A stretch of DNA of 64,000 nucleotides from Diabrotica undecimpunctata (lineage: Eukaryota; Arthropoda; Insecta; Coleoptera; Chrysomelidae), in the NCBI RefSeq assembly GCF_040954645.1, contig NC_092804.1, positions 147,383,108 through 147,447,107 of the forward strand, in the 5' to 3' direction. The notes below the pieces were generated by a model, which ran no database searches, was not told the origin of the DNA, and worked only from the letters and a program-made list of their open reading frames with translations. Below, piece by piece: positions 42,179 to 52,945 of this stretch. Both the position numbers and the translations under genes were made by a program. How positions within the stretch are numbered: position 1 is the stretch's first letter; each line of letters begins with the position of its first letter.

Positions 42179-44147
42179 GGAATTTTGGATACATACAGGA
42201 AAGAAATGAAGCGCATAAGAATTACATACTCAGACGTACTAGAGAGAGAAAAACAGAACATGAGAACAAAAGACGAAGAGCAGATAAACTGTGCAGGCAG
42301 CAAAAGAGAAAGTATGAAAACCAACGGATACTAAACATAGAGAGAGAGTTTAAGGAAAACGAAACACGTAGCGCATACCAATTTATCAAACATCTAAGAC
42401 AAGGATACAAACCGAGGACTAGCCTCTGCAAAAATAAGAAAGGTGAAATCATTAGCGATATGGACGAAATTAAGAGAACCTGGATGACATATTTTAAGGA
42501 ATTACTAAACAAAGGGACACAACTACCATTACAACAACAGTGGCAGCAGCAGGCACGACAGGAGGTACAACAACAAGAACTGGGGAAAGATGGAGAAGAA
42601 AATGAATTAACTAGACCCCCAACGCTAGAGGAGGTCCAAACGGCAATCCACATACAAAAAAGCCATAAAGCACCGGGAATAGATAAAATACCGGCAGAAC
42701 TATTCAAGCAAGGAGGAAGGAATTTGACACAACAGATGTACCAGCTAATACGAGAGATATGGATAGAAGAAGAAATTCCCCAACAATGGAAGAAAAGTAT
42801 AATATGCCCTATTCATAAAAAAGGAGACACACTGTTGTGTCAGAATTATAGAGGCATCTCTTTACTTTGTTCGGGATACAAAATACTCACAAACATCATT
42901 AATCGAAGACTACAACCTCTCACGGAAAAAATCATCGGGGAATATCAAGCAGGGTTTAGGCAAAATAGATCTACCATTGACCAACTATTTACAGTTAAAC
43001 AAATACTAGCCAAAGCATGGGAATATGACATGGACGTTTACAATCTCTTTGTAGATTTTAAACAAGCCTATGATTCAATAGATAGAACAATTCTACCTAA
43101 TATACTGAAAGAATTTGGCATACCATAAAAATTAATACGGCTAGTGCAAATGACAATGACAGAAACAGAAGCACAGGTATGTATTCAGGGACAGATTACT
43201 GATGCGTTTACGATAACGCAAGGACTGAAACAAGGCGACGGACTAGCTCCAACGCTCTTTAATCTTGTTCTGGAATATGTAATTAGACGGTTGACGGTGA
43301 GCGGAAATAACATACTTACAAACAAGTCTACCCAATTAGCAGCATACGCAGATGACATAAACATAATGAGCAGAACAATGAATGCAGCGGAAGAAACCTA
43401 CGTTGAGTTGAAACAGAGTGCAGAAGCAGTAGGGCTAGCAATAAATACAAATAAAACAAAACTACTCATACAAACCAGATCAAATAGACCGGTGCAACAA
43501 CACTTTATTGACCATATAGAACATGTAAATAGATTTACATACCTAGGAATGGATCTGGTCGCAAGCAATGAAGAAGAACCGAAAATAAATAGAAGGCTTG
43601 TGCTGGCAAATAAAGCCTATTTCGCGATGGGCCACATATTCAAATCGCGAGACGTACACCGGAAAACAAAACTCCGGGTCTATAAAACAATAATCAGGCC
43701 CATAGTAAGTTATGGTTGCGAAACATGGGTGGTGACACAGAAATCTGCCAATGCATTAGATGTGTTTGAAAGAAAAATATTACGTAGGATCCTGGGCCCA
43801 ATAAGTGAAAACAACAACTGGCGAATTAGGTACAATAGAGAAATATACGAGCAATATACCGAACCACCTCTAGCACAACATACTAAACTGCAGAGATTAC
43901 GATGGGCAGGGCACGTGGTCCGCATGCATGAGAATAGAATCCCCAGAAAATTATTAAATGCAAGAATGCAGGGAAAAAGACCTGTTGGAAGACCTAAAAA
44001 GAGATGGGAAGATGAAGTCGATGAGGATGCCAGGAACTGCCTGGGAACGCGTTCATGGAAAAGAACAGCGGTAAATAGAGATGGTTGGAGAAGCCTGTTG
44101 AAGGAGGCCAAGGCCCGATTTGGGCTGTAGCGCCATTGGATGGATGG
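42179..44147 (+). mobile_element. RTE-like insertion with (GGAT)n tail in element B
   Basis: A 1,969-bp insertion with a perfect 15-bp duplication and a short GGATGGATGG tail (44138-44147). It is 5'-truncated in the linker and almost intact from there. Confidence 0.92.
42203..44130 (+). pseudogene. RTE-like RT, one TAA stop
   Basis: A single frame of about 640 codons from roughly 42203: a basic linker (RRTRERKTEHENKRRRADK), SHKAPGIDKIPAELFKQG, HKKGDTLLCQNYRGISLLC, motif A FVDFKQAYDSID, motif B GLKQGDGLAPTLFN, an intact AAYADD box, the thumb (NRFTYLGMDLV), VSYGCETWVV, LRWAGHVVRM and a terminus KARFGL. Only the TAA at 43126-43128 interrupts it, between motifs A and B. The endonuclease is missing through 5' truncation. 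A Gln-rich stretch near 42540-42590 is unusual. The minus-strand open frames are shadows. Confidence 0.9.
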
Positions 44148-44162
44148 AGTTCTTCACATTTT

Positions 44163-44240
44163 ATATTGCATTTTAAAAGGATGGCACAACCGCCATATAT
44201 ATCAGGGTGGTAAGCTCGAAAACAAATTAAATTCGTTAAA
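44163..44240 (-). pseudogene. Endonuclease of element B, N-terminal half continues
   Basis: FRAYHPDIYGGCAILLKCNI on the minus strand joins in frame to the endonuclease sequence on the far side of the RTE insertion ('YGGxAI' is a conserved mid-domain block). Upstream of about 44240 the domain is not readable. Confidence 0.65.
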
Positions 44241-45373
44241 ATTAAAATATTTTTCCGGTTTGAAGCAGGTTAAGATAGCTTAAGCAGGTTTCAGATAATA
44301 GAGCTATATCCGAATATGCTGGTGTCTGATCGGCCTATGGTGGAGCAGTACGGCAAGAGATAAGGGCTTGCGGCTCGGTGATACTCCTCCATAGATCCCT
44401 ACCGGAAGGGCGTGACGCCTAAAATACCGGGTATATATATTTTCATGCAGTTTTTAATTAAAGTCTGTTTAGAATAAATATATCATGACTAGAAACGACT
44501 GATGTAGAGTAGTTAAGCGATGTGAAGACCGTTATTTTTGATGCTACCGGTGACGCCTTCTTGTGGTGCTAGTTCCGTGACCTCGCTTTATCATGTTACT
44601 ATAGAGAAAAAGTAATACAACGCCAGTATAGAAGCTTCGCTTCAAAATTTTTCTAAATTAATCACAAATAATGAAAGTTTAATAAAAAATTTCAATAAAC
44701 TTTCTCTATTTGATTATCCGTACATTGAAATCCCATTTTTTTTATTAATCGTGTCCCATACAAAAACTAAATAATGAAACATAAAAACAATAAATTAAAG
44801 TGCCAACCAGAAGACTTTAAAAATTGCGTTTCAGTGATAAATTTTTCAGTAAATTTCCCAGCTCTAGTTATTAAATGCAAGATAAATGCTTGGGAAAATT
44901 TATAGAGACATCATATATTTACTCGCGCTCTAAACGAATACATCATCACTAAAACGATTATCAAATGCAGCCAGACATAGGTGTGTGATGTACGTGATTT
45001 GAATTTTGATTAGGTCTGTATAATAAGTTTATTCCAAACCACCCGATATTTTACTTTACCTCGGTAGGGAGAAGATGGGGAGAATACGCAAATGATAACG
45101 TATAAGCAGATTGAAAGCTTAGCTTGCAACAAGTTTATATAGGTACAAATTTCTAATTATTTTGAAGTAAAAACTTTGTAAATTATTTATAATTTTTTTA
45201 TTTTATGTTATTTATTATAATTTGTTGATATAGTTCATGTTGTCAGATATAGGCAAATTAGAATTTTACACCTGGACGTATGTTTTTTAATCCTGCACCT
45301 AGGCAATTGCATGTAGTTTTACCGGTAAATAGAATATATTTAATACGAAACTCTTAACTTAATTTACATTTCT
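44241..45373. other. No gene; short repeat shared with 20422-20452
   Basis: Mostly AT-rich. Positions 44601-44632 (actatagagaaaaagtaat...caacgccagtat) match the RTE end near 20422. The GC-richer part 44290-44440 may be the 5' leader of element B. Confidence 0.4.
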
Positions 45374-45389
45374 AGTAGCCGTCATGTAT
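45374..45389 (+). repeat. Target-site duplication of RTE copy C, left
   Basis: AGTAGCCGTCATGTAT, repeated at 47651-47666, spanning the entire nest. Confidence 0.92.
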
Positions 45390-45798
45390 ACAATGCATGT
45401 GAAAGGTACGGACTGCAAAGGAATCTCAAGAAAACGAAATCAATGATATTCTCAAAAAAACCACAAAATGTAGATAACCTGATCAACAATAATACAATGA
45501 TCGAAAGAGCAACAACATATAAATATTTAGGAACGTGGCTAACCGAAGATAGAGATCAAACAAAAGAAATCAGATCTAGAATAGAAATGGCAAGAAACAC
45601 GTTCATAAAATTGAAGAACTTCCAAGTGCACAAGAACTTGAAGATCCATACAAGAATGCTACGTTGTTACGTTTTTTCTACTTTACTATACGGCATGGAA
45701 GCGTGGATAATAAAACAGTCTGAAATCAAAAAATTAAACTCCTTTGAGATGTGGTGCTACAGGAGAATCCACAGAATATCGTGGAATGAAAAAGTAAC
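45390..45798 (+). pseudogene. RT thumb of RTE copy C
   Basis: Reads GLQRNLKKTKSMIFSKK, TTYKYLGTWLTEDRDQTKEI, CYVFSTLLYGMEAWI and WCYRRIHRISW, the post-catalytic region of the GAA-tailed family. It continues after copy D (NNIEVLQIMKKEFEV, LGHIMRGEKYVLLRLI, 46054-46220) and after copy E (47509-47650, ISWLRNL) to the GAA tail. Confidence 0.85.
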
Positions 45799-46047
45799 CA
45801 TTCAAATGGAATTGGGCAGGCCATGTAGCGAGAATGCATGACTCATGATGGACGAGTAAAATTACACATTGGTGGCCAAGAGCAGACAAACGTAATAGAG
45901 GAAGACCACCTACACGTTGGGCTGAACAAATCAGGCGTATCACGAAAAATTAACAACAAAGAGCACAAAATCGCAAAGAATGGAGGAGTTTAAGGGAGGC
46001 TTATCTCCAGCAGTGGACGTGACAAATGAAAGCTGGATGATGATGAA
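45799..46047 (+). mobile_element. RTE copy D, 3' end with (GAT)n tail
   Basis: Encodes only the basic C-terminal end of another RTE subfamily: WNWAGHVARMHDS, THWWPRADKRNRGRPPTRW, QNRKEWRSLREAYLQQWT, then a GATGATGATG tail. The flanks (aatgaaaaagtaac and gttgataaaaaactaaa) look like a diverged duplication. It interrupts copy C in frame. Confidence 0.75.
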
Positions 46048-46209
46048 GTTGATAAAAAACTAAATAATATAGAAGTGTTACAAATAATGAAGAAAGAATT
46101 TGAAGTCATAAAAACTGTTAAAATTAGAAATATTCAATATCTGGGTCATATAATGAGGGGCGAGAAGTACGTATTACTTAGGTTAATTATGCAAGGGAAG
46201 ATACAAGGG

Positions 46210-46220
46210 AAGAGAAACCC
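46210..46220 (+). repeat. Target-site duplication of RTE copy E, left
   Basis: AAGAGAAACCC, repeated at 47498-47508. Confidence 0.9.
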
Positions 46221-47497
46221 TTCTTCTTCTTATGGTGCCGTGCACCTATAGTGCGTTGGCGAATTATCTTAAGGTCAGACGTCTGTCTTTTGCGGCATGC
46301 AAAAGTTCGCCAGTGTTAGTTACGACTGTCCAGTTCTTTATATTTCGCAGCCACGACATTTGTTTGCGACCTACTCCTCTCTTGCCCTCAATCTTTTCTT
46401 GGATAATTAGTTGAGGGATTGCGTATTTTTCCCCTCTCAGGATGTGGCCCAGGTATCCAATCTTTCGTGCCTTGATCAAGCTGAGCAATTCTCTCTCAGT
46501 ATTTGCTCTTCTTAGGACTTCCTCGTTTCTCACCCTATCTGTCCATGGTATGCGGAACATTCTTTGCAAGGTCCACATTTCGAAGGCTTCCAACTTGTTA
46601 ATGGAAGATATTTTCAACGTCCATGTCTCCATGCCGTATAACAATATGGACCATACATAGCACTTAACCATTCTGTAACGGAGATTGAAGGAAAGATTGC
46701 GGTTACAAAGTAGCGGTTTAAATTTAAGAAAAGCTTGTCTTGCTTGTTCGGTACGGCATTTTATTTCTTGTTGAGGATCCCATTGGTCATTCACCATCAT
46801 TCCCAAGTATTTGAATGTTTTCACTTGCTCGATTGGAGCGTTATCTACGTGCAGTTGTACTCTGAAAAATGCGCCCTTTCTTATTGTCATGCATTTTGTT
46901 TTTCCAGCATTTATCTTCAGGCCATATGTTTTTCCTGTGGTGTTTATTTTATTTAGTATCAACTGCATATCATGTTCGTTATCTGTGATTATTGCGGTGT
47001 CGTCAGCGTAACGAATGTTATTTATCGGGTACCCGTTGACCTTTATACCACAATCAGTGCCTTCAAGTGCCTCTGCAAAAACATTCTCCACATAGAGGTT
47101 GAACAGCATAGGAGACAAAATACACCCCTGTCGCACCCCTCGTAAAATTTCGAATTCCTCTGTGTTTGTTGATTTGTTTAGCCTCACACGTGCCTTTTGA
47201 TTCCAATAGAGATTCTGGATAACTCTTATATCTTTCTCATCGATATCAGTATTGTGTAGCATTTTTATTATTTCATCGTGTTTTACGGTGTCAAAAGCTT
47301 TTTCGTAGTCGAGGAATGTGATGACTATATCTTTTCGTTGGTCCATACAGTTTTGTACCAGGGTATTCAAGCAGAATGATGCTTCGCGCGTCCCGAGTCC
47401 CTTCTTGAAACCAAATTGTGTCTCGCCGCTCAGCTCTTCTAGTTTTCTGAACATTCTTGTGTGGAGTATGCGAAGAAATATTTTAAGTAAATGACTC
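46221..47497 (-). mobile_element. RTE copy E, GAA-tailed, youngest of the nest
   Basis: A 1,277-bp minus-strand insertion with an 11-bp duplication and an (AAG)n tail (cttcttctt at 46221). It sits inside copy C, so it inserted after C. Confidence 0.92.
46264..47497 (-). CDS. RTE-like reverse transcriptase, intact 410-residue frame
   Basis: An uninterrupted frame begins in the fingers (FGFKKGLGTREASF). It has motif A FLDYEKAFD (about residues 62-70), motif B RQGCILSP (123-130), an intact RYADD box (163-167), the thumb (VKTFKYLGMMV), SILLYGMETWTL and the C-terminal LGHILRGEKYAIPQLI...MSWLRNIKNW. Only the final few residues look shifted relative to relatives (ending DRRLTLR). The endonuclease and first part of the fingers are missing, so the copy is not autonomous. 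The long antisense open frames at 46264-47011 are shadows. This is the best-preserved GAA-tailed RT in the window. Confidence 0.9.
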
Positions 47498-47983
47498 AAG
47501 AGAAACCCAGGATGACGTAAAATATCCTGGCTAAGAAATTTGAGAGAGTTATTATTGAGAGGTAGAATTATTCAGAAGCGCGGCCAATAAAATTAAAATA
47601 GCGATGATGATTTCCAACCTCCAATAGAAGAAGGAACCTGAAGAAGAATAAGTAGCCGTCATGTATGGCTCGTTTTTAAAGGATTTCATGCATCAAGGAT
47701 TAAATAGTGATATTGTGTGTTTTCTAATAATTGTCGTTCGATCAGATTATCAGTGAGCGTGAGGTCAATTACAGTTGTGATTTTTTTAGATGTTAAACCA
47801 CATTGACAGTTGTTTTAGACTTAGTAAAATAACAAAAATGCCAGGAAATACTATTTCTGTAGAAAATCAACATTGTGTTTGTTCTGATCAAGTTATTTTA
47901 TAAGAGTGTATATTAACAGAACACCTAGTAGAACGCTTAACTCTTAACTGGCGTCGTGGTTTATTCTGCCGTTAACTGCGTCC

Positions 47984-48002
47984 TGGGGTCTAGCAGACCC
48001 CA
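47984..48002. repeat. Short palindrome near a piggyBac-like end
   Basis: TGGGGTCTAGCAGACCCCA, a near-perfect palindrome typical of the ends of some insect piggyBac elements. TTAA occurs at 47944 and 47972. Confidence 0.6.
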
Positions 48003-48313
48003 TTTTTTTGTGAAACTAATAAAGACATAAATTATTATTTTGTAATCATTTAAGCTGGAATAAAACCATATAAGCCCATTTTCTATTTATTTTTCATTAA
48101 TAATGACAAATGCTAAAAAAATGTAACATAGGTAACTTATTTTTCAATGTTTTCTGACAGCAGAACATAATTTCTTACAAAATAAATATAAAAAATAAAA
48201 TCACTATTTCTTTCTTGATTTTTTCATTTCATATCGAACTAAAATATACAAACTCTCTAATTAACATATATTATTATCAACAAACCTGCAAACTATTCAC
48301 AAGTAACATTTTT

Positions 48314-48560
48314 CTAAATGCAACTCTTGCAAACATATGCAGTGCAGTCGCTTCACATGGGTCGGGAACATTTTCTGCACGACATTTTTGTTTTTTTGTC
48401 ATTCTTTCGATCACAGATACCACACCTCTTTCGTTTCTGATTCTGATTATATAATTCTTCTTTCTCTGCTTCAGGTAAAGCTTTCTTTATTCTATTGGTG
48501 TGTAGTTAAAATTTATAAAAGAATGAAATAAGAAATCCCTAATGTTCATTTTGTGATCTG
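48314..48560 (-). pseudogene. piggyBac-like transposase, C-terminal Cys-rich end
   Basis: Minus strand: KRCGICDRKNDKKTKMSCRKC and then, past a TGA where a Cys codon (TGT) is expected, SDCTAYVCKSC and a stop at 48314-48316. Spaced Cys pairs preceded by a basic stretch are the C-terminal zinc-binding domain of piggyBac transposases. The DDD catalytic core is not recognisable upstream. Together with the palindrome at 47984 it marks one end of a decayed piggyBac element. Confidence 0.7.
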
Positions 48561-49155
48561 CAGAAATCTCTTTCAGGAAAGTACTTTCATTGTAACCTAT
48601 ATTTTTTAATTCTGACAATATTTTCAATATTCATAACCTTACTTCTTCCAAAGTCACGTTTTCGATTTTATGCATGTAGTAATCTTACAAAACTTAACTA
48701 ATTTTAATAATAATTCTATTTCACTTCATTATCTGCTATTTGTTTAATTGTGATTTTGTAAAATAATTGGCAAGAAAGTTAACCCCTTTTGATGTCTCTC
48801 TAATACACCCTGTGTTATATTCTAGTTTATAGGATAGTTTATTTAATAAAATGATGGAATAACCACATATAAAACTGACCAACTTAGACTGCAGTTGTCT
48901 TCAAGACCCCTCAAATGGCAAACACCTAAGACCTACCCATATAATCTGGAGAAAGCAACATCCCATACAGAAGCAAGCAACCCATCGATGCCATAAGTAT
49001 TATTTGATTTTATTATAAAGCTCTAGGCAGGGTTTGCTTGTGCAAACTAAGTATAATTATTTTGTTTTATGCTAAATAAATATAACTAGTTAATTTATTG
49101 TTTTATTTGTTACCAACTGAATTTTCATTGTTTAATTTATAGTTTAAGACAATAC
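48561..49155. other. AT-rich DNA, no gene
   Basis: May include more of the decayed piggyBac element (a weakly readable stretch to about 48660). Nothing else recognised. Confidence 0.4.
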
Positions 49156-49262
49156 GAATTCACACTTGAGCGACTGAGCTAGGTGAAGCATAGACGATAA
49201 GCTTTCATAGTTGGTTGAGGTATTATTTTATTTCAATTCTCTTTGGGAGTCTTATCGTTACA
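49156..49262. repeat. Dispersed repeat, inverted copy of 2664-2779
   Basis: 'gctaggtgaagcatagacgataagc' in parts and 'ctttgggagtcttatcgttac' mirror the earlier copy. Confidence 0.6.
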
Positions 49263-50057
49263 CATTGACCCCAACGCCTGTTTACAGGATGAAGGATGCC
49301 ATATTGTTACAAACATGGTTTAGTCATACGTGTTTTTTCGAACGATCCATATTTTTTGTAATTTTTTTATTAAACGTTCAAATCGATTTAAATTGCAGGC
49401 CAATTCTCATTTTCGTTTAAATAGTTTTGTAGAGCTTTTTAGTTTGTAAAAACCTTTTAATTTAAAACAACAAAATTATTTTGGTAAAAAATTAAGCGAA
49501 TTATGGCCAAAACATGATTTTTGACGTTTTATGGAATTTTAAGGTTATGTGTCAATATTTTGGGCTAACATTTGGTGAATCTTCTTTTTTTGACATTTCA
49601 AACAATACCCCAAAATATTCAATTTTTGAAATATGGAATTGCCTTCCCTTTCCTTCCCTTGGTTAATTTTAAAATTGAATCGGTCATTTCAAAAAGTGCA
49701 TAAGTCCAAAATTTTCAGAAACTAACATTTTCTGCGGAATAGACTCCTCTAAGATAAACTCACGTTGTGTGCAAAAACGACACCAGTCCGTAAATAATCT
49801 GTCGAAATACTCTACAACTAAAATTGAAGGTCTGTGCAAAAACAACGCGAGTTCAGGGCGTATGCAGTTTTTGTTGTGAATTTGTAAACATAATTTCTAA
49901 GAATTTGGTTGGTAGCCGAGATCGTATGATTGTTAAGTCGTTTATGTTACCATGTTTTTATTTCAGTTTTTATTAATGTCTTGTGTTGTGAGGTTAAGTG
50001 CTTGACAACGATTAATTTAAATTTATTGGTTTTTTGTTATTTAAACAAAGAAATAAT

Positions 50058-52560
50058 ATGCCTACTTCATCTGACGATAGTGTACATGAACATTTACCCT
50101 TAAAAAAGAGAAAACCCAATCCAGATAAATACAGAAGGAATGTCAGTAATGCCGTAATGCCAAAGTTAAAGGTTTACAACACACTAACTCTAAAGGAAAT
50201 ATTGTACCAGCTAGATCTCTAGGACCTAAATGCACGTAAGTAATAATTTATGCTATTATGTGGTTTACAGAGGTTTGTTTATAACTGTTTTTATTAGCAA
50301 TTTTAATATTTCATTAATAAAACCATATTTTTTTCGCAATAAATAAACAAACTACAATAATTTAATATTGTAGTAAAGGTTCTTATTTTGCAAAATTTAA
50401 AAATATAAACTTAGTGTCAATTCAATAAACACTTGTTCCAAGGATAAAAATCTGAGTTTTTTGTAATATTAATGAGAGGTTTAATATCACTATACAGGAA
50501 TTTATTAGCTACAAACTTATTTTATGTTATAGTGTTCTAGAAATTTCACCGTTTCTTAAAAATCTCTTTTCTTTTTAGATGCAGAGCAAAATATTTCCAA
50601 AAATTTTCTGAAGAAGAATTGGCTTTTTGTGTTGACACACTAAACAACTTTTCCACCAAAAATGAGCAAGATATATTCTTGCAGCAAAATATCGAAAAGG
50701 TGCCTGTTCAGAGACACCGTGCCCGAAAAGAAGAAGCAGTGTTGAAAGAATTTCAAGTCACCTATCATGTTCCAACTCGAAAGAAGAACGAAGAGGTCTA
50801 TAAAAAGGCTTTTACTTTGATTTATGGGATATCAGAAGGTCGTGTAACAAGAATTTGCAGCTTGCTTCTTAAGGCCATGATCGACAGGCGAGTAAAACTG
50901 CGGTTTTGTGGCTCGTCGGTAAAGCTCGTCAGTGTATCATTGCAATACCGCGGTTTTATATACCTACGAGCCTGGCTCGCGGCTCGTCAGTTTGTTTTAT
51001 TTTTTACTTGGCTCGTCATTTAAAACGCGCGTGTATCACTACTGGTGAGCAAAACCGGCAGTTTTCAGCGACCGTTGAAGTGAAAAGATCAGTTTTTAAT
51101 CATGGATATGCGTACTCTCAGCCACGACTTTTTATTAGAATTTATATATTGTTGACGAGAATGTGTTTGTTTATGGAAATGTACATCGCCAGAATACAAA
51201 CACAAAACAACTCGACTTAACGCATATGTTAAACATTTAAATACTCAACGTCTAGGACGTCTCCGCTTTTTTTTTGTAATTTCGTAGTATGCTATAGCGA
51301 GGTAATATAAAACTTCACTTTCAGTTGAACACGACATGTTAGCTGTGGACGGTTGACAATGGCTGTTTTGCTCGCTAGTCGATCAGCACTAACGAGCCGC
51401 GAGTAAAACCGTCGTTCTTAAAACCGCGGTATTATGGCTCGCTCGTCGATCACCAACTTTAAGTATTTGACCCCCTGTGATAGGCGAGGATAACACCCGA
51501 AATGGAATACCAAATAGATGTCAAAACCATGCATAGTCTTTTTAAAGAAAAACATCCAAATGTGGATGTTAAGAATAAATACTACGCAAAATATTTTAAA
51601 TTCTTTGCGTTTTGGTGGACCCCAAGTTGATACCTTTATTAAGTGCGAAGAATTGGTTACAAAAATCAACAGCTAGTTCCTAGGAGCACATGCCAAACGT
51701 ACCGCAGAAGCTAAACTAGCGGTTCATAAAAGAAGATAAATTTTGTAAGAGATATTTGTGAAAATTGAGAGGCCGCAGTTGTTCTCACGTTCGATTTTAT
51801 GCAAAATCTTCCTCTGGCCTGTATATCGATACGAAAGATATTTTATTTGCGTCAACTATAGGTGAACTGCTTCGGTACAAAAAATGTTAAAACCAAGGAA
51901 TCTGTGTTTTACGTTTATCAAGAAGGTCAAGCCAATAAAGGCGCTAATGAATTTTGTTCCATGTTGTCCCATTATTTTGAAACTTTTTTCCCCGATAACG
52001 TACAAGAAGTATTTTTGTTCAGCGACAACTCTCCTGGACAAAATAAGAACCATACGATGATCCGGTTTTTGTGCTCATTGACGGATACAGACAGATTTTT
52101 CAAAATAATCCATTACTTTCCAATCAGAGGACATTCATTTTCGCCGAATGATCGAGATCTTGGGCTGCTGAAATCAAAAATTAGGAAGCATGACACAATT
52201 TATGTGCCAGACCAATATTATTGCCTTATGGCTGGAGCTGGGACAAATTTTTCCGTTTTTGGGTGGCTAACATATTACAAGCGAAACTGCCTCTCAAATG
52301 AAAGCCTAGGTTCAAAGGTACAAAAGCAACAAAACGCAGCTTCTCTCCATCGTCGTTTGTGTCATTTCAATACGATAATCATGCAAAAGGTACAGTTGTG
52401 ACTCACGATTTTATTGACGGTTTCGTTAGTCATACGTTTCGTCTTTCCAAAACCAAAGGCCCCGTGTTGCTACCAACACATTAGCTTACCCAAATAATGC
52501 TGTAGCCATTAATCCCAAAAAAATTGCAAATATCAAGCAAGTTTAAAACAGCATTTTAGA
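50058..52560 (+). pseudogene. SDN...GQNKN (DUF7869-like) protein gene, copy 2, decayed
   Basis: Probable exon 1 at 50058-50235 (MPTSSDDSVHEHLPLKKRK onward, frameshifted before VPARSLGPKC) ends at GCAC|GTAAGT. Exon 2 starts at 50579 after CTTTTTAG, with CRAKYFQKFSEEELAFCVDT and YKKAFTLIYGISEGRVTRIC. After the MITE comes MHSLFKEKHPNVDVKNKYYA, CEELVTKINS, VVLTFDFMQNLPL, a TAG at 51859-51861, VFLFSDNSPGQNKNHT, IRGHSFSPNDRDLGLLKSK and a C-terminal INPKKIANIKQV...YKPFYEKIFQWP. Asp codons at 51793, 52024 and 52150 are 77 and 42 codons apart, close to copy 1. Stops and shifts show that it is dead. Confidence 0.75.
50878..51452. mobile_element. MITE-like insert with TGATCGAC... inverted ends
   Basis: A 575-bp insert in the coding region. 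Its ends, TGATCGACAGGCGAG (50878) and the inverse TGATCGACGAGCGAG (51452), match at 13 of 15 positions. Internal GGCTCG, CCGCGGT and CTCGTC motifs recur near both ends. A possible CCA duplication (50875-50877, 51453-51455) flanks it. No transposase is present and the superfamily is unknown. Confidence 0.65.
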
Positions 52561-52945
52561 AAAATATAAACCATTTTACGAGAAAATTTTCCAGTGGCCT
52601 ACCAGTATGAATTTGATTTTGTTCCATAATATTATTATTTAATAATTACCAGTTTTTGTAGTTACTATACTTTCGAAATAAAAAAATAAATGGTTGTATT
52701 TCTGTTTTTATTTTTCGTTTCATGCAAAAATAGCATTAGTCCAATATTTTAAAAGTCATTTTTCAAAAAACCTTTATTTTTTTCGAGACGATTTGTAGAT
52801 CAATATGATAAGAAACACAATTACAATATAACTTTGGATTTTAAGGTCATCAATTTCATCCATCTTTCAACTATTTAGTTTTTTTGCTCTCCTGTAAAAT
52901 TAGGAATATGTGACTTGTGTTGTTTTTGAAATGACCGATTCAATT

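Larger units (their letters stand above)
45390..47650 (+). mobile_element. RTE copy C with two nested RTE insertions
   Basis: A GAA-tailed, 5'-truncated element with a 16-bp duplication. Its own sequence is 45390-45798, 46048-46220 and 47509-47650. Copy D (plus) and copy E (minus) interrupt it. Confidence 0.9.
49673..52945 (+). mobile_element. Second TIR-bounded transposon carrying an SDN...GQNKN gene
   Basis: A 3,273-bp unit with 23-bp perfect terminal inverted repeats starting AATTGAATCGGTCATTTCAA (49673-49695 and 52923-52945). The TIR sequence differs from that of the unit at 22078, but the encoded protein is homologous. A clear target duplication was not found; flanks are AT-rich. It is interrupted by a MITE-like insert at 50878-51452 and its gene is decayed. 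Confidence 0.75.

Noticed and set aside
42222..42707. Long Ser/Cys-rich minus-strand frame
   Set aside because: Exact antisense shadow of the RTE linker and fingers.
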